Assembly (NCBI RefSeq): GCF_000241055.1
Contig: NZ_CM001398.1
Span: forward strand, 124,001 to 188,000
Source of the DNA: Oenococcus kitaharae DSM 17330
GTDB taxonomy: Bacteria > Bacillota > Bacilli > Lactobacillales > Lactobacillaceae
Direction of reading: 5' to 3'
DNA: 64,000 nt
This document shows positions 17,556 to 25,392 of this stretch, piece by piece (position 1 is the stretch's first letter; each line of letters starts with the position of its first letter). A model generated the notes under the pieces. That model made no database searches. It worked only from the letters and a program-made list of their open reading frames with translations, and was not told the DNA's origin. A program made the position numbers and the translations under genes.

Positions 17556-18510
17556 TTTCTTGTCCTCCGAGCAGTGCCGCCGCCTGATCAGTCACTTCCT
17601 GCAAAATTTCAGAAGCAGGCTGGATCTTGTTGACTAATCCAGAAATTTCACCGGCCATATAGGCACCTTGTTCAGGATCGCCAGTCTGCACAGCACGCCT
17701 TAAGCTGCCGTTGCCAAGTTCTTCAACCGCTGCATAATCAGGATTATCGTTTTGTGCTTCGCCTTTTTCATTGCGGATATAATGCGTCGCCATTTTGTTT
17801 TTCAAAACACGCGCTGGATGACCAATATATTGACCAGTCACAAGTGTGTCGATGTCTTTAGCTTTTAAAACAGCTTCTTTATATAGCGGATGGATGTGAC
17901 ATTCTTCAGCCACAAGAAAACGTGTACCCATTTGTACACCTTGTGCACCCAGCATCATAGAAGCTGCCAAGCCGCGTCCATCACCAATACCGCCAGCAGC
18001 TATCACAGGAATATCGACTGCATCGACAACCTGCGGCACCAGAGCCATCGTTGTCATTCGGCCAATATGCCCACCGGATTCCATACCTTCAGCAATCACG
18101 GCATCAACACCTTCCCGTTCCATAATCCGAGCCATACCGGTGGATGGAACAACAGGGATAACACGAATACCCGCTTGTTGAAAAGCAGCTAAATATTCAG
18201 AGGGATTGCCAGCACCAGTTGTTACCAATGCGATTGAGTCCTTCTCTGCCAAAATCACTTCAATGACTTCTTTAACATGCGGAGAAAGCAGCATCACATT
18301 AATACCAAATGGGCGCTTGGTCAAAGACTTGGCGACCTCAATTTCGTGTCGAACCACATCAGCTGGTGCGTGGCCGGAACCAATAATTCCCATGCCGCCG
18401 GCGTTCGAAACAGCAGCTGCCAGTTTCCCATCTGCCACCCAAGCCATGCCGCCCTGAAAAATCGGATAACGCAAACCGAGTGATTTGAAAAACGGACTCA
18501 ATAATTCCAT
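17551..18510 (-). CDS. fabK: Enoyl-ACP reductase II (FMN-dependent)
   Basis: Reduces trans-2-enoyl-ACP, the last step of each elongation cycle; this flavoprotein replaces FabI in many LAB. 319 aa TIM barrel with YPIFQGGMAWVADGKLAAAV at the N-terminus, ESGGHIGRM, and the FMN-phosphate region VIAAGGIGDGRG. No FabI-like gene is in the window. Lies 5 nt after acpP, and its 3' end carries the Shine-Dalgarno of fabD. Confidence 0.95.
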   Translation of the reverse strand: MELLSPFFKSLGLRYPIFQGGMAWVADGKLAAAVSNAGGMGIIGSGHAPADVVRHEIEVAKSLTKRPFGINVMLLSPHVKEVIEVILAEKDSIALVTTGAGNPSEYLAAFQQAGIRVIPVVPSTGMARIMEREGVDAVIAEGMESGGHIGRMTTMALVPQVVDAVDIPVIAAGGIGDGRGLAASMMLGAQGVQMGTRFLVAEECHIHPLYKEAVLKAKDIDTLVTGQYIGHPARVLKNKMATHYIRNEKGEAQNDNPDYAAVEELGNGSLRRAVQTGDPEQGAYMAGEISGLVNKIQPASEILQEVTDQAAALLGGQEN

Positions 18511-18515
18511 CGAAT

Positions 18516-18767
18516 TTATTCTCCCTTTTTTGCAACCAATTGCTTTGAGACAAAATCGACCAAGTCGCCAACTGTGTTCAAACCTTCTTCAACTTCGATC
18601 TTGACATCCAATTGGTCTTCGATCTCGTTCATTACTTCAAAAACATCCAAACTGTCGGCATCCAAATCGTTTTTAATGTCGGTGGTCATTTGAATTTTGT
18701 CAGCATCTTCACCAGTCTGGTCAGCGATGATGTCTTTTACTTTGTTGAATAATTCTTCTTGAGTCAT
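18516..18767 (-). CDS. acpP: Acyl carrier protein
   Basis: Carries growing acyl chains on a 4'-phosphopantetheine arm. 83 aa, strongly acidic. The attachment site is Ser39 in DADSLDVFEV. A GGAG site precedes the ATG. Between fabH and fabK, as in the streptococcal/lactobacillal fab order. Confidence 0.97.
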   Translation of the reverse strand: MTQEELFNKVKDIIADQTGEDADKIQMTTDIKNDLDADSLDVFEVMNEIEDQLDVKIEVEEGLNTVGDLVDFVSKQLVAKKGE

Positions 18768-18811
18768 GTGTTTATTTCTCCAAAATTTTTTTAATAGTAG
18801 TTGATTGATGT

Positions 18812-19783
18812 TTAAAAATGATAAATAATCGTGCCAACACTCAAGCCGGCACCAAAGCCGGTGAGTGTTAATAATTGATCCCGCTGAATCACGCCTTGGC
18901 GGACAAATTGATCCAGTAGCAAAGGGATACTTGCTGAGGAGGTGTTACCGAACTCGCTAACGTTGCTAAGAAAACGCTCATTAGGCTGCCCTAAAATCTG
19001 CGCTGCTTTATTCATGATCCGCTGATTAGCTTGGTGCATGAGAAAGTAATCCGAGTCATCCGGCGTCTGTTCAATTTGGTCAAAAGCCCGTCGAATAGAT
19101 GCTGGGACCTGCCGCGTGGCAAATGAATATACCGCTTTGCCGTCCATTTGAAAATAAGGACTGCCCGTCTGCGGCTGCTGCCAGACCTTGGAAGCGACAT
19201 AACTGCCGGCTGTCAAAGATTCGGCCTGCTCGCCATAAGTGCGCAAATCAGCCGCTAACAAACGATTTGCTTCCTGAGTTGTTTCCAACAAGACACCGGC
19301 CGCACCATCACCAAACAACACAGCGGTGCTTCGCTCCTGCCAATCGACGAGTTTGGACAAAACTTCCGAACCTATAACAACACCGTAACCCGCTGACAAG
19401 CTATTCACCAACCCTTGGGCTAGCTGTAAGGCGTAAACAAAGCCTGAACAGGCAACGTTAACATCAAATGCAAACGCATTAGTCAGTCCCATCGCAGCCG
19501 AGATCGTAGCTGCCGTTGAAGGCGCTAGACGGTCAGGACTCATCGTTGCCACAATCACATACGAAATTTCTTCGGGATGGATACCGCTGTCTTGAATCAG
19601 TTGTTTTAGAGCGCCGGCTGCCAGAGACGATGTCGTCTCATTGACTGCAATATGGCGATTAGAAATACCGGTCCGGCTTTTAATCCAGTCATCTGATGTA
19701 TCCATGATCGCCGCTAGATCGTCATTGCTGACAATCTTTTCTGGCACCTGACTAGCCGTAGCAATTATTTTAATTGTCTTCAT
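18812..19783 (-). CDS. fabH: 3-oxoacyl-ACP synthase III
   Basis: Starts fatty-acid synthesis by condensing acetyl-CoA with malonyl-ACP. 323 aa from the ATG at 19783, which puts the nucleophile at the canonical Cys112 (VACSGFVYAL). The His in MHQANQRI and the Asn in EFGNTSSAS complete the active site. The ATG lies inside the fabT 3' end (14-nt overlap) with a GAAAGG site; an in-frame start at 19807 is disfavoured. Confidence 0.95.
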   Translation of the reverse strand: MKTIKIIATASQVPEKIVSNDDLAAIMDTSDDWIKSRTGISNRHIAVNETTSSLAAGALKQLIQDSGIHPEEISYVIVATMSPDRLAPSTAATISAAMGLTNAFAFDVNVACSGFVYALQLAQGLVNSLSAGYGVVIGSEVLSKLVDWQERSTAVLFGDGAAGVLLETTQEANRLLAADLRTYGEQAESLTAGSYVASKVWQQPQTGSPYFQMDGKAVYSFATRQVPASIRRAFDQIEQTPDDSDYFLMHQANQRIMNKAAQILGQPNERFLSNVSEFGNTSSASIPLLLDQFVRQGVIQRDQLLTLTGFGAGLSVGTIIYHF

Positions 19784-20240
19784 TGCTGTCGCCTTTCTCA
19801 GTCGCAATCTCTAAGAAGGACCGTAAATTCAACATAGCGCGTTCGATTAAATCAACTTGGCTGGTATCCATGTCGCCTAAGAAAGTCTCCGTCATCTGGC
19901 GATGAAAAGACTCGTGTGCGCGATAGATTAGCCGGCCGCGCCTGGTAAGGCCTAAACGAATGACACGTTGATCATCGGCAGATTGCAGCCGTACAACGTA
20001 GCCTTTTTTTACAAGCTTATCGATCGAAGCCGTCACAGTTCCTGGAGAAAGCTGCAATTTACGCGCCACAGCAGTCGTTGTCTTGTGGTCATACATCGTA
20101 ATTGCATCAATTGTGTGCACTTCCTTGACTGTAATATCTTTAAAACGACTTGTGCGAAGGTACTTTTCTTCTACCTGCAGGATATCGTTATAAACTTCGA
20201 TCAGCAGGCCGCTGATTCTCCTTATTTTTGGATCAGTCAT
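19770..20240 (-). CDS. fabT: MarR-family repressor of fatty-acid genes, FabT-like
   Basis: Winged-helix regulator, 156 aa, in the position FabT has in streptococci and lactococci (head of the fab cluster, before fabH). FabT binds acyl-ACP and represses fab genes. The DNA-binding part includes KTTTAVARKLQLSPGTVTAS (about residues 53-72). A FabT-like half-palindrome lies in the operon's leader at 20747-20763 and a second half-site overlaps the -35. Family assignment is firm; the FabT role rests on context. Confidence 0.88.
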   Translation of the reverse strand: MTDPKIRRISGLLIEVYNDILQVEEKYLRTSRFKDITVKEVHTIDAITMYDHKTTTAVARKLQLSPGTVTASIDKLVKKGYVVRLQSADDQRVIRLGLTRRGRLIYRAHESFHRQMTETFLGDMDTSQVDLIERAMLNLRSFLEIATEKGDSNEDN

Positions 20241-20260
20241 ACATTGCCGCCTGCGCTTTT

Positions 20261-20725
20261 TTAATGAACAAGTTCGTCCTTTTCCGGCGAAGCTGTCTCC
20301 TCAGGCGAAACAACGAACAAAAGCTGTGCACTCGCAATCTGTTCTGTGCCAACTGATGCTGTACAATCGACGACACCCATGTTTTCACGCACTTTGGTTA
20401 ATTCAATACTAAGTTCGACCTGTTCGCCTGGAAGCAGCGAACGTACGAACCTTGCTGAGTGAATACCACCCAAGTAGGCCGTCTTATGTGCAAACTTAGG
20501 GGACTTCAGGATCAAAATCGAAGCCGCTTGAGCCAGCATCTCGATAATCAAAATATTCGGAACAGCTGTAATATCCCGCCGTCCCTGCATGAATTGTTCA
20601 TTGACCGTGATATTCTTGACGGCCGTGATTGATTCATCCGGTGTAAATTTCGTGACACCATCAATCCAGGCAATCGGATATCGGTTAGGAATCAAATCAG
20701 CGATTTGTCGAGCATTTAATAACAA
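20261..20725 (-). CDS. FabZ-like hot-dog protein lacking the catalytic His motif
   Basis: First gene of the fab operon, 154 aa, clearly homologous to FabZ over its length (IPNRYPIAWIDGV, NEQFMQG, LIIEMLAQAAS). In FabZ the active site is GHFPGxPxxPGVLxxE; here the aligned stretch is GRRDITAVPNILIIE, one residue shorter, with His replaced by Arg while the Glu remains. DNA for this stretch was re-read and is unambiguous. It could be a non-dehydratase partner, an isomerase-like enzyme with a different mechanism, or a regulator. Starts with TTG after an AAGGAGG site, 21 bp upstream of fabT. Confidence 0.88.
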   Translation of the reverse strand: MLLNARQIADLIPNRYPIAWIDGVTKFTPDESITAVKNITVNEQFMQGRRDITAVPNILIIEMLAQAASILILKSPKFAHKTAYLGGIHSARFVRSLLPGEQVELSIELTKVRENMGVVDCTASVGTEQIASAQLLFVVSPEETASPEKDELVH

Positions 20726-20746
20726 CAGTCAACCTCCTTCAAATTT

Positions 20747-20763
20747 ATTTCAAACATCAAAGT
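20747..20763 (-). promoter_or_regulatory. Candidate FabT operator
   Basis: Minus-strand ACTTTGATGTTTGAAAT in the 5' leader of the fab operon. It matches the published FabT consensus ANTTTGATTATCAAATT well in its left half and partly in its right half. A further AGTTTGA half-site overlaps the promoter's -35 region. Consistent with autoregulation by the adjacent fabT. Confidence 0.5.
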
Positions 20764-20776
20764 GTTTGTGCTTTGT

Positions 20777-20805
20777 ATCTTAGCAACAGCTCTGCGTATT
20801 GTCAA
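20777..20805 (-). promoter_or_regulatory. fab/acc operon promoter
   Basis: TTGACA (20800-20805), 17-bp spacer, TAAGAT (20777-20782), reading on the minus strand. Transcription would begin near 20770, about 45 nt before the TTG start of the first gene. The only near-consensus promoter seen for the 10-kb operon. Confidence 0.75.
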
Positions 20806-20943
20806 ACTTTGGCTACTTAAAAAAACGCACAAAATTCTTGTTTATGCCCAAATGAGGGCTCATAAAAGAAAAGATTACAAATTATTTTTCCTCTTAAAAA
20901 CGAATAAAAGTAATTCGAACATCAAATAAATAGTTCTTGACAA

Positions 20944-20975
20944 TGGTCAACTTATACCTGACAATTGGTTAACAA
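20944..20975 (+). promoter_or_regulatory. BirA operator upstream of birA-bioY
   Basis: TGGTCAAC, 16 nt, GTTAACAA. The right half is a perfect copy of the BirA half-site and the left half matches its complement at 6 of 8 positions, with spacing near the 15-16 nt typical of bacterial BirA sites. It overlaps the presumed birA promoter (a TTGACA begins at 20937) and ends 16 nt before the TTG start. Indicates biotin-dependent autorepression. Confidence 0.75.
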
Positions 20976-20991
20976 ATGGGGGTGATTTTTA

Positions 20992-21981
20992 TTGTCAACA
21001 AGTGAGACCCTGCTCGCTTTTCTCAGTCAGCATCCAGGGGAATGGCGCTCGGGAAGTGAACTGGCAACTCAATTAGCTATCAGCCGGACCGCGATTTGGA
21101 AGGCGTTTAATACGTTAAAAAATCAGGGTTACCTGATCGAAAGCAGACATGGCTTGGGATACAAATTATCAGCGGACGGCCGTCTGGACGAAAAAATTAT
21201 CCGCAGTCTTTTGACAGCACCTGCCGATATTACATTGCATCTATTTGAAAGCGTCGATTCCACCAATACGCTGGCAAAAAAAATGCTGGCTGAGGGTCTA
21301 AAAAAGCCGGCGGTCATCATTGCAAACGAGCAGACCAGCGGTCATGGCCGTCGTGACCGCAATTTCTTTTCGCCTGCCAACAGCGGAATTTACATGACAT
21401 TGGCCGTCCCGCTAAAACAAGGCGAAACTGTCATACCCGGCCTTTTGACAACCGCTTCAGCTGTTGCTTGCGGACGCGCCATTAAAGAAGTTTTTGGTAT
21501 TCAAATTCAATACAAGTGGGTCAACGACCTCCTATTTCAGGATAAAAAATGCGGCGGGATTCTTTCTGAAGCCATCACGGACTTGGAAAGCGGTCAAATT
21601 AATGCCCTGCTGGTCGGGATCGGAATTAACGTATCGGAATCGCAGGCACCTCTACCGCCTTCTTTGAAAAACAAGGCCGGCAGTCTGGGCCAAGATGACG
21701 GTCAGCAGCGAAATGTCTTAATCGCTGCCTTGATCAATCAGTTTTTCAGATTATATGCTTCATATAAAGACACTGCATTCTTAGATGAATACCGACGTCA
21801 TTCCTATATCCTGCGCCATCAGGTTGTGCTTGAATTTAATCATCAGAAAATCAGCGGCATTGCCCTGAAAATTGATGATGATGCTGAACTGGTTTTAGAA
21901 GACAGCAAGGGTCAACAGCGGCATTTTGCAGCTGGTGAAATTACAAAAGTAAATTTAAAAGAAAGGTTATATCATGGATAA
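20992..21981 (+). CDS. birA: Bifunctional biotin-protein ligase / biotin operon repressor
   Basis: Activates biotin to biotinyl-AMP and attaches it to Lys of acceptor proteins (AccB here); with biotinyl-AMP it dimerises and represses. 329 aa: an N-terminal helix-turn-helix (residues about 18-60, SELATQLAISRTAIWKAF), a central ligase domain with SGHGRRDRNFFSP and WVNDLL, and a C-terminal SH3-like domain. Starts with TTG after a GGGGGTG site. The DNA-binding domain agrees with the operator just upstream. It overlaps bioY by 8 nt. Confidence 0.95.
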   Translation: MSTSETLLAFLSQHPGEWRSGSELATQLAISRTAIWKAFNTLKNQGYLIESRHGLGYKLSADGRLDEKIIRSLLTAPADITLHLFESVDSTNTLAKKMLAEGLKKPAVIIANEQTSGHGRRDRNFFSPANSGIYMTLAVPLKQGETVIPGLLTTASAVACGRAIKEVFGIQIQYKWVNDLLFQDKKCGGILSEAITDLESGQINALLVGIGINVSESQAPLPPSLKNKAGSLGQDDGQQRNVLIAALINQFFRLYASYKDTAFLDEYRRHSYILRHQVVLEFNHQKISGIALKIDDDAELVLEDSKGQQRHFAAGEITKVNLKERLYHG

Positions 21982-22525
21982 ATTCACCATTCAAAACAAT
22001 TTAAAAAAGGTCGGGCTGGCTTTCCTATTAGCTATTTTCCTAGGATTCAGCTCGCAAATTACAATCCCATTAATTTGGGTGCCAATTACAGGCCAGACTT
22101 TAGCTGTCGGCCTAATTGCCAGTATCTTTGGCCTAAGTGTTGGTATTGAGTCTCTGTCGATCTACATTCTGTTGGGATGGTTGGGCCTGCCTGTGTTTGC
22201 TAATGCCCACGCCGGCCTGAGTGTTCTGTTAGGACCAACTGGCGGTTATATCTGGGGATTTTTAATCTACATCCTATTAGTACGTCTGATTAATCGCGAC
22301 CACAATAGCTGGCAATTAGGTATTGCCAATCTATCAGCAGCCACGATTCAATTAATCATCGGTGCTGTCTGGCTCATGTTCGCCGCGCCAATGACACTGC
22401 CGGCTGCTATAGAAAACGGCATTTTGCCTTTCCTAATACCGGGATTAATCAAGATTACGATCATCTGTGGGATCACGATGCTGTCTTGGCGTTATCTACC
22501 AAAACTAAATCCAATTAATAAATAA
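21974..22525 (+). CDS. bioY: Biotin transporter BioY (ECF substrate-binding subunit)
   Basis: Membrane S-component that captures biotin; in Firmicutes it normally works with shared EcfT-EcfAA' modules encoded elsewhere. 183 aa, about six helices, with the family's VPITGQTLAVGL and LLGPTGGYIWGF motifs. Translation is coupled to birA (8-nt overlap, AAAGG site). Absence of biotin biosynthesis genes nearby fits an organism that imports biotin. Confidence 0.95.
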   Translation: MDKFTIQNNLKKVGLAFLLAIFLGFSSQITIPLIWVPITGQTLAVGLIASIFGLSVGIESLSIYILLGWLGLPVFANAHAGLSVLLGPTGGYIWGFLIYILLVRLINRDHNSWQLGIANLSAATIQLIIGAVWLMFAAPMTLPAAIENGILPFLIPGLIKITIICGITMLSWRYLPKLNPINK

Positions 22526-22552
22526 AAAACAGGCCCCAGGGCCTGTTTTTTT
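22524..22552. terminator. Bidirectional terminator between bioY and tdk
   Basis: AACAGGCCC-CA-GGGCCTGTT with A-run on one side and T-run on the other; serves bioY (+) and tdk (-). Confidence 0.85.
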
Positions 22553-22630
22553 AAGCTTTAACGATATTTTTACGAACCAGTATGACCACCAGCAAAATCG
22601 CAGCCATCAACAAGTCGGTCAACAGCCACT

Positions 22631-23245
22631 TTAATCAGCGGGCTGATCTTTTTGAGGAAACAGTTCTGCAAGCCGTTCTTTATCAGGATGGTGCCAATGC
22701 TTGCGGCAGACAGGCACGTAAGTCTCATCCCCGCCGATAAATACTTGGTCTCCAGCATACTGTGGTTTGCCATTAACAATACGCAGCTGCGTAATCGCCT
22801 TTTTGCCGCAAAAAGTACAAATCGTTTTCATCTCTTCTAATTTATCTGCGATTTCAAATAAACGCTTTGAGCCCGGGAAAAGATGATTAAAAGCGTCCTG
22901 ACGCAGGCCAAAAGTCATGACAGGAATATTCAAATCATCAACAACTTCCGCCAGCTGGTCAACTTGTTCAGCGCTTAAAAACTGAGCTTCATCAATCAAC
23001 ACAGCCGAAATCGTATCAGTTGTCTTAGCTACTTCGTCAAAGAGGTTATCTTTTTTATGAATCGCGATCGCTTCGCGTTTTAAGCCGATGCGGCTGGCAA
23101 TAATGCCGACACCCGCTCGGTCGTCAACATCAGGCGTCATCAGTAAGACTTTTTTGCCTTGTGATTCATAGTTATGGGCTACCTTCAGGATTTCGATTGT
23201 CTTGCCTGATCCCATAGCGCCGTATTCAAAAAATAGCTGTGTCAT
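22631..23245 (-). CDS. tdk: Thymidine kinase
   Basis: Phosphorylates thymidine to dTMP in nucleoside salvage. 204 aa, type II TK: P-loop GAMGSGKT (residues 9-16), Walker B-like VLIDEAQFL, and a C-terminal zinc site formed by CTFC and CRKH. No Shine-Dalgarno site precedes the ATG. A TATAAT ends 7 nt upstream, so the message is predicted leaderless. Divergent from murT with only 48 bp between the two start codons. Confidence 0.96.
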   Translation of the reverse strand: MTQLFFEYGAMGSGKTIEILKVAHNYESQGKKVLLMTPDVDDRAGVGIIASRIGLKREAIAIHKKDNLFDEVAKTTDTISAVLIDEAQFLSAEQVDQLAEVVDDLNIPVMTFGLRQDAFNHLFPGSKRLFEIADKLEEMKTICTFCGKKAITQLRIVNGKPQYAGDQVFIGGDETYVPVCRKHWHHPDKERLAELFPQKDQPAD

Positions 23246-23252
23246 GTGTCCA

Positions 23253-23258
23253 ATTATA
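23253..23258 (-). promoter_or_regulatory. -10 box of tdk, 7 nt from the start codon
   Basis: TATAAT on the minus strand, separated from the tdk ATG by TGGACAC. With a normal initiation distance the transcript would begin at or within a base or two of the ATG. No clear -35 hexamer. Confidence 0.55.
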
Positions 23259-23281
23259 TCAGTGATATTTTTATGCTAGTC

Positions 23282-23287
23282 TATAAT
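23282..23287 (+). promoter_or_regulatory. -10 box of murT, 6 nt from the start codon
   Basis: TATAAT followed by TTGTTT and the murT ATG at 23294. Mirrors the arrangement for tdk on the other strand; the two boxes are 23 bp apart. No clear -35 hexamer. Confidence 0.55.
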
Positions 23288-23293
23288 TTGTTT

Positions 23294-24655
23294 ATGACTA
23301 TTAGAAGCAAATTCGCCTTGTTTGCCGGATCGACAAGCTACATATTTTTACACAAAATCCTTCATCGCGGCGGCACCTCACTGCCTGGTAAAATCGCTTA
23401 TCAGCTGGATCCAGCTATTTTAAAAGAATTTGCCGACAAAATCCAGACTGTGATTATCACAGGCACGAATGGTAAAACACTCACAACCGCCCTTTGCGCT
23501 CGAGTCTTATCCAAAAGCGGCCGCTTGATTATTACTAATAAATCCGGATCCAATATGATTCAAGGAATTGTTGCCACAATTATGGCTCACGCTGCTCAAA
23601 TCCGCCAGGCTAATCGACAAGGGCAAAAACCCATTGCGGTTTTAGAAGTCGATGAAGCCAATGTGAAAGCGGCCGCCGAAAGTCTGCAGGCCAGTCATTT
23701 TGTCTTGACAAATATTTTTCGCGATCAGATGGATCGCTACGGCGAAATTTACACAACCTATGAAAAAATCACCGATGGTATCAATAGCAGCCCAAAAGCG
23801 GAAGTGATTGCTAACGGTGATTCTCCAATTTTCGCACGCAAACCCTATGCTAATCCCGTGACCTATTTTGGTTTTGCCGACCGCCCCGAGACTGGCGACC
23901 ATCGTGCGCCAACAAACACGGACGGCATTTTGGCTCCGACCGATGATCAGGTACTGCATTACCACTATTTGACTTACGCCAATTTGGGCAGCTATTTTAC
24001 GCCTGATAAAAGTTTCAAACGGCCCGATCTGAAATACGCCGTCACCAAAGTCGATTCGCTAACGCCAGCTAAATCTGATTTTGAAATTGATCAGCATGCT
24101 TTCACACTGCCTTTAGGCGGCCTCTACAATATTTATAACGCGCTGGCTGCTTATGCTTTGGGCCGTGAATTCGGGTTGACCGCTGATCAAATTTTTGCTG
24201 CTCTCAATGAAGATTCACGCATCTTTGGCCGCCAGGAACAGCTGCAAATCGGCGACCATCTTGTCACGATCGTCCTGATTAAAAATCCTGTCGGTGCTAA
24301 CAGCGTCATTGACATGATGATTAGCGATCCGCAGCCCTTCAGCCTGGTGACACTGCTGAATGCCAATTATGCCGACGGTATTGATACCAGCTGGATTTTT
24401 GACGCGGAATTCGAGCGTCTGCATGAGACAAAACTGGCTAAAATTATTGTTGGCGGCCAGCGCTATAAAGACTTTAGCGTTCGTTTGAAAATGGCCGGTT
24501 TCCCCGACCAGATTGTCGAACAGGATTTTAGCAAACTGATTGACCGCATTAAAGCACTGCCGACAAAAAATGTTTACGTGGCTGCAACATATACAAGTAT
24601 GCTCATGTTTCGGGCAGAATTAACCAAGGCCGGCTTGGCGAAAGGAAGCTTTTGA
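23294..24655 (+). CDS. murT: Lipid II isoglutaminyl synthase, MurT subunit
   Basis: With GatD, amidates the D-Glu of the lipid II stem peptide to D-isoglutamine. 453 aa Mur-ligase fold: GRGGTSLPGKIA-like N-terminus (HRGGTSLPGKIAYQL), ATP loop ITGTNGKTLTT, and the C-terminal DUF1727 domain with ADGIDTSWIFDAEFE. The insertion that usually forms a Cys4 zinc ribbon is present in outline (HYHYLTYANLGSYFTP) but all four cysteines are replaced. The ATG at 23294 fits the family N-terminus; it has no Shine-Dalgarno and a TATAAT 6 nt upstream. Overlaps gatD by one base. Confidence 0.93.
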   Translation: MTIRSKFALFAGSTSYIFLHKILHRGGTSLPGKIAYQLDPAILKEFADKIQTVIITGTNGKTLTTALCARVLSKSGRLIITNKSGSNMIQGIVATIMAHAAQIRQANRQGQKPIAVLEVDEANVKAAAESLQASHFVLTNIFRDQMDRYGEIYTTYEKITDGINSSPKAEVIANGDSPIFARKPYANPVTYFGFADRPETGDHRAPTNTDGILAPTDDQVLHYHYLTYANLGSYFTPDKSFKRPDLKYAVTKVDSLTPAKSDFEIDQHAFTLPLGGLYNIYNALAAYALGREFGLTADQIFAALNEDSRIFGRQEQLQIGDHLVTIVLIKNPVGANSVIDMMISDPQPFSLVTLLNANYADGIDTSWIFDAEFERLHETKLAKIIVGGQRYKDFSVRLKMAGFPDQIVEQDFSKLIDRIKALPTKNVYVAATYTSMLMFRAELTKAGLAKGSF

Positions 24656-25389
24656 TGGCAGATTACAAGCTTAGAATTGCGCACTTATATGGTGATTTGA
24701 TGAATACATACGGTGATTACGGCAATGTGATTGCTTTGACCTACTATGCCAAACAGATTGGTGTAACTGTCGATTACGAGCTCGTCTCTCTTCACGATAC
24801 TTTTAAAGCAGATGATTATGATTTCGTGCTTTTTGGCGGCGGGCAGGACTACGAAGAATCTGTGACCGCTAAAGACCTGCCTGGTAAATCAGCAGAAATT
24901 AAGACTTACATCGAACAAGGCGGGTCCTTATTAGCTGTTTGCGGCGGCTTTCAATTATTGGGCCGGACCATGGAATTTGCGGACGGCAAAGTCATCAATG
25001 GTATCGGCGTCATGTCGCATCATACTGTCAATCTGAATTCACCCGAATTAAAAGACGGCATGCGCGGCAAACGTTTAATCGGCAATATTGAAATTAAAAA
25101 TAATGAAAACGGCGAAACTTACCATGGTTTTGAAAACCATCAGGGCCGCACTTTTTTGGGCGAGGGTGAAAAAGCTCTGGGCCATGTCATTTCCGGCAAC
25201 GGCAATAACGGCGACGACCAGACAGAAGGCGTGATTTACAAACAAGTCTACGGCACCTATTTTCACGGCCCGATTCTGACACGCAATGGTAATTTGGCCA
25301 AGCGAATCCTTAAAAACGCACTCTCAAAACGATATCCCAAGGTTGATTGGCAAGGCAAATTAGCAGCAATCCCGACTGAGAGCTTTTAA
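24655..25389 (+). CDS. gatD: Lipid II isoglutaminyl synthase, glutaminase subunit GatD
   Basis: Class I glutamine amidotransferase-like subunit that releases ammonia from glutamine for MurT. 244 aa. The nucleophile Cys is in AVCGGFQLLG (about residue 94) and the partner His in YGTYFHGPIL. ATG 24655 overlaps the murT stop by one base and has an AAGGAAG site; the TTG one codon earlier is not preferred. The pair forms a two-gene operon. Confidence 0.95.
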   Translation: MADYKLRIAHLYGDLMNTYGDYGNVIALTYYAKQIGVTVDYELVSLHDTFKADDYDFVLFGGGQDYEESVTAKDLPGKSAEIKTYIEQGGSLLAVCGGFQLLGRTMEFADGKVINGIGVMSHHTVNLNSPELKDGMRGKRLIGNIEIKNNENGETYHGFENHQGRTFLGEGEKALGHVISGNGNNGDDQTEGVIYKQVYGTYFHGPILTRNGNLAKRILKNALSKRYPKVDWQGKLAAIPTESF

Positions 25390-25392
25390 AAA

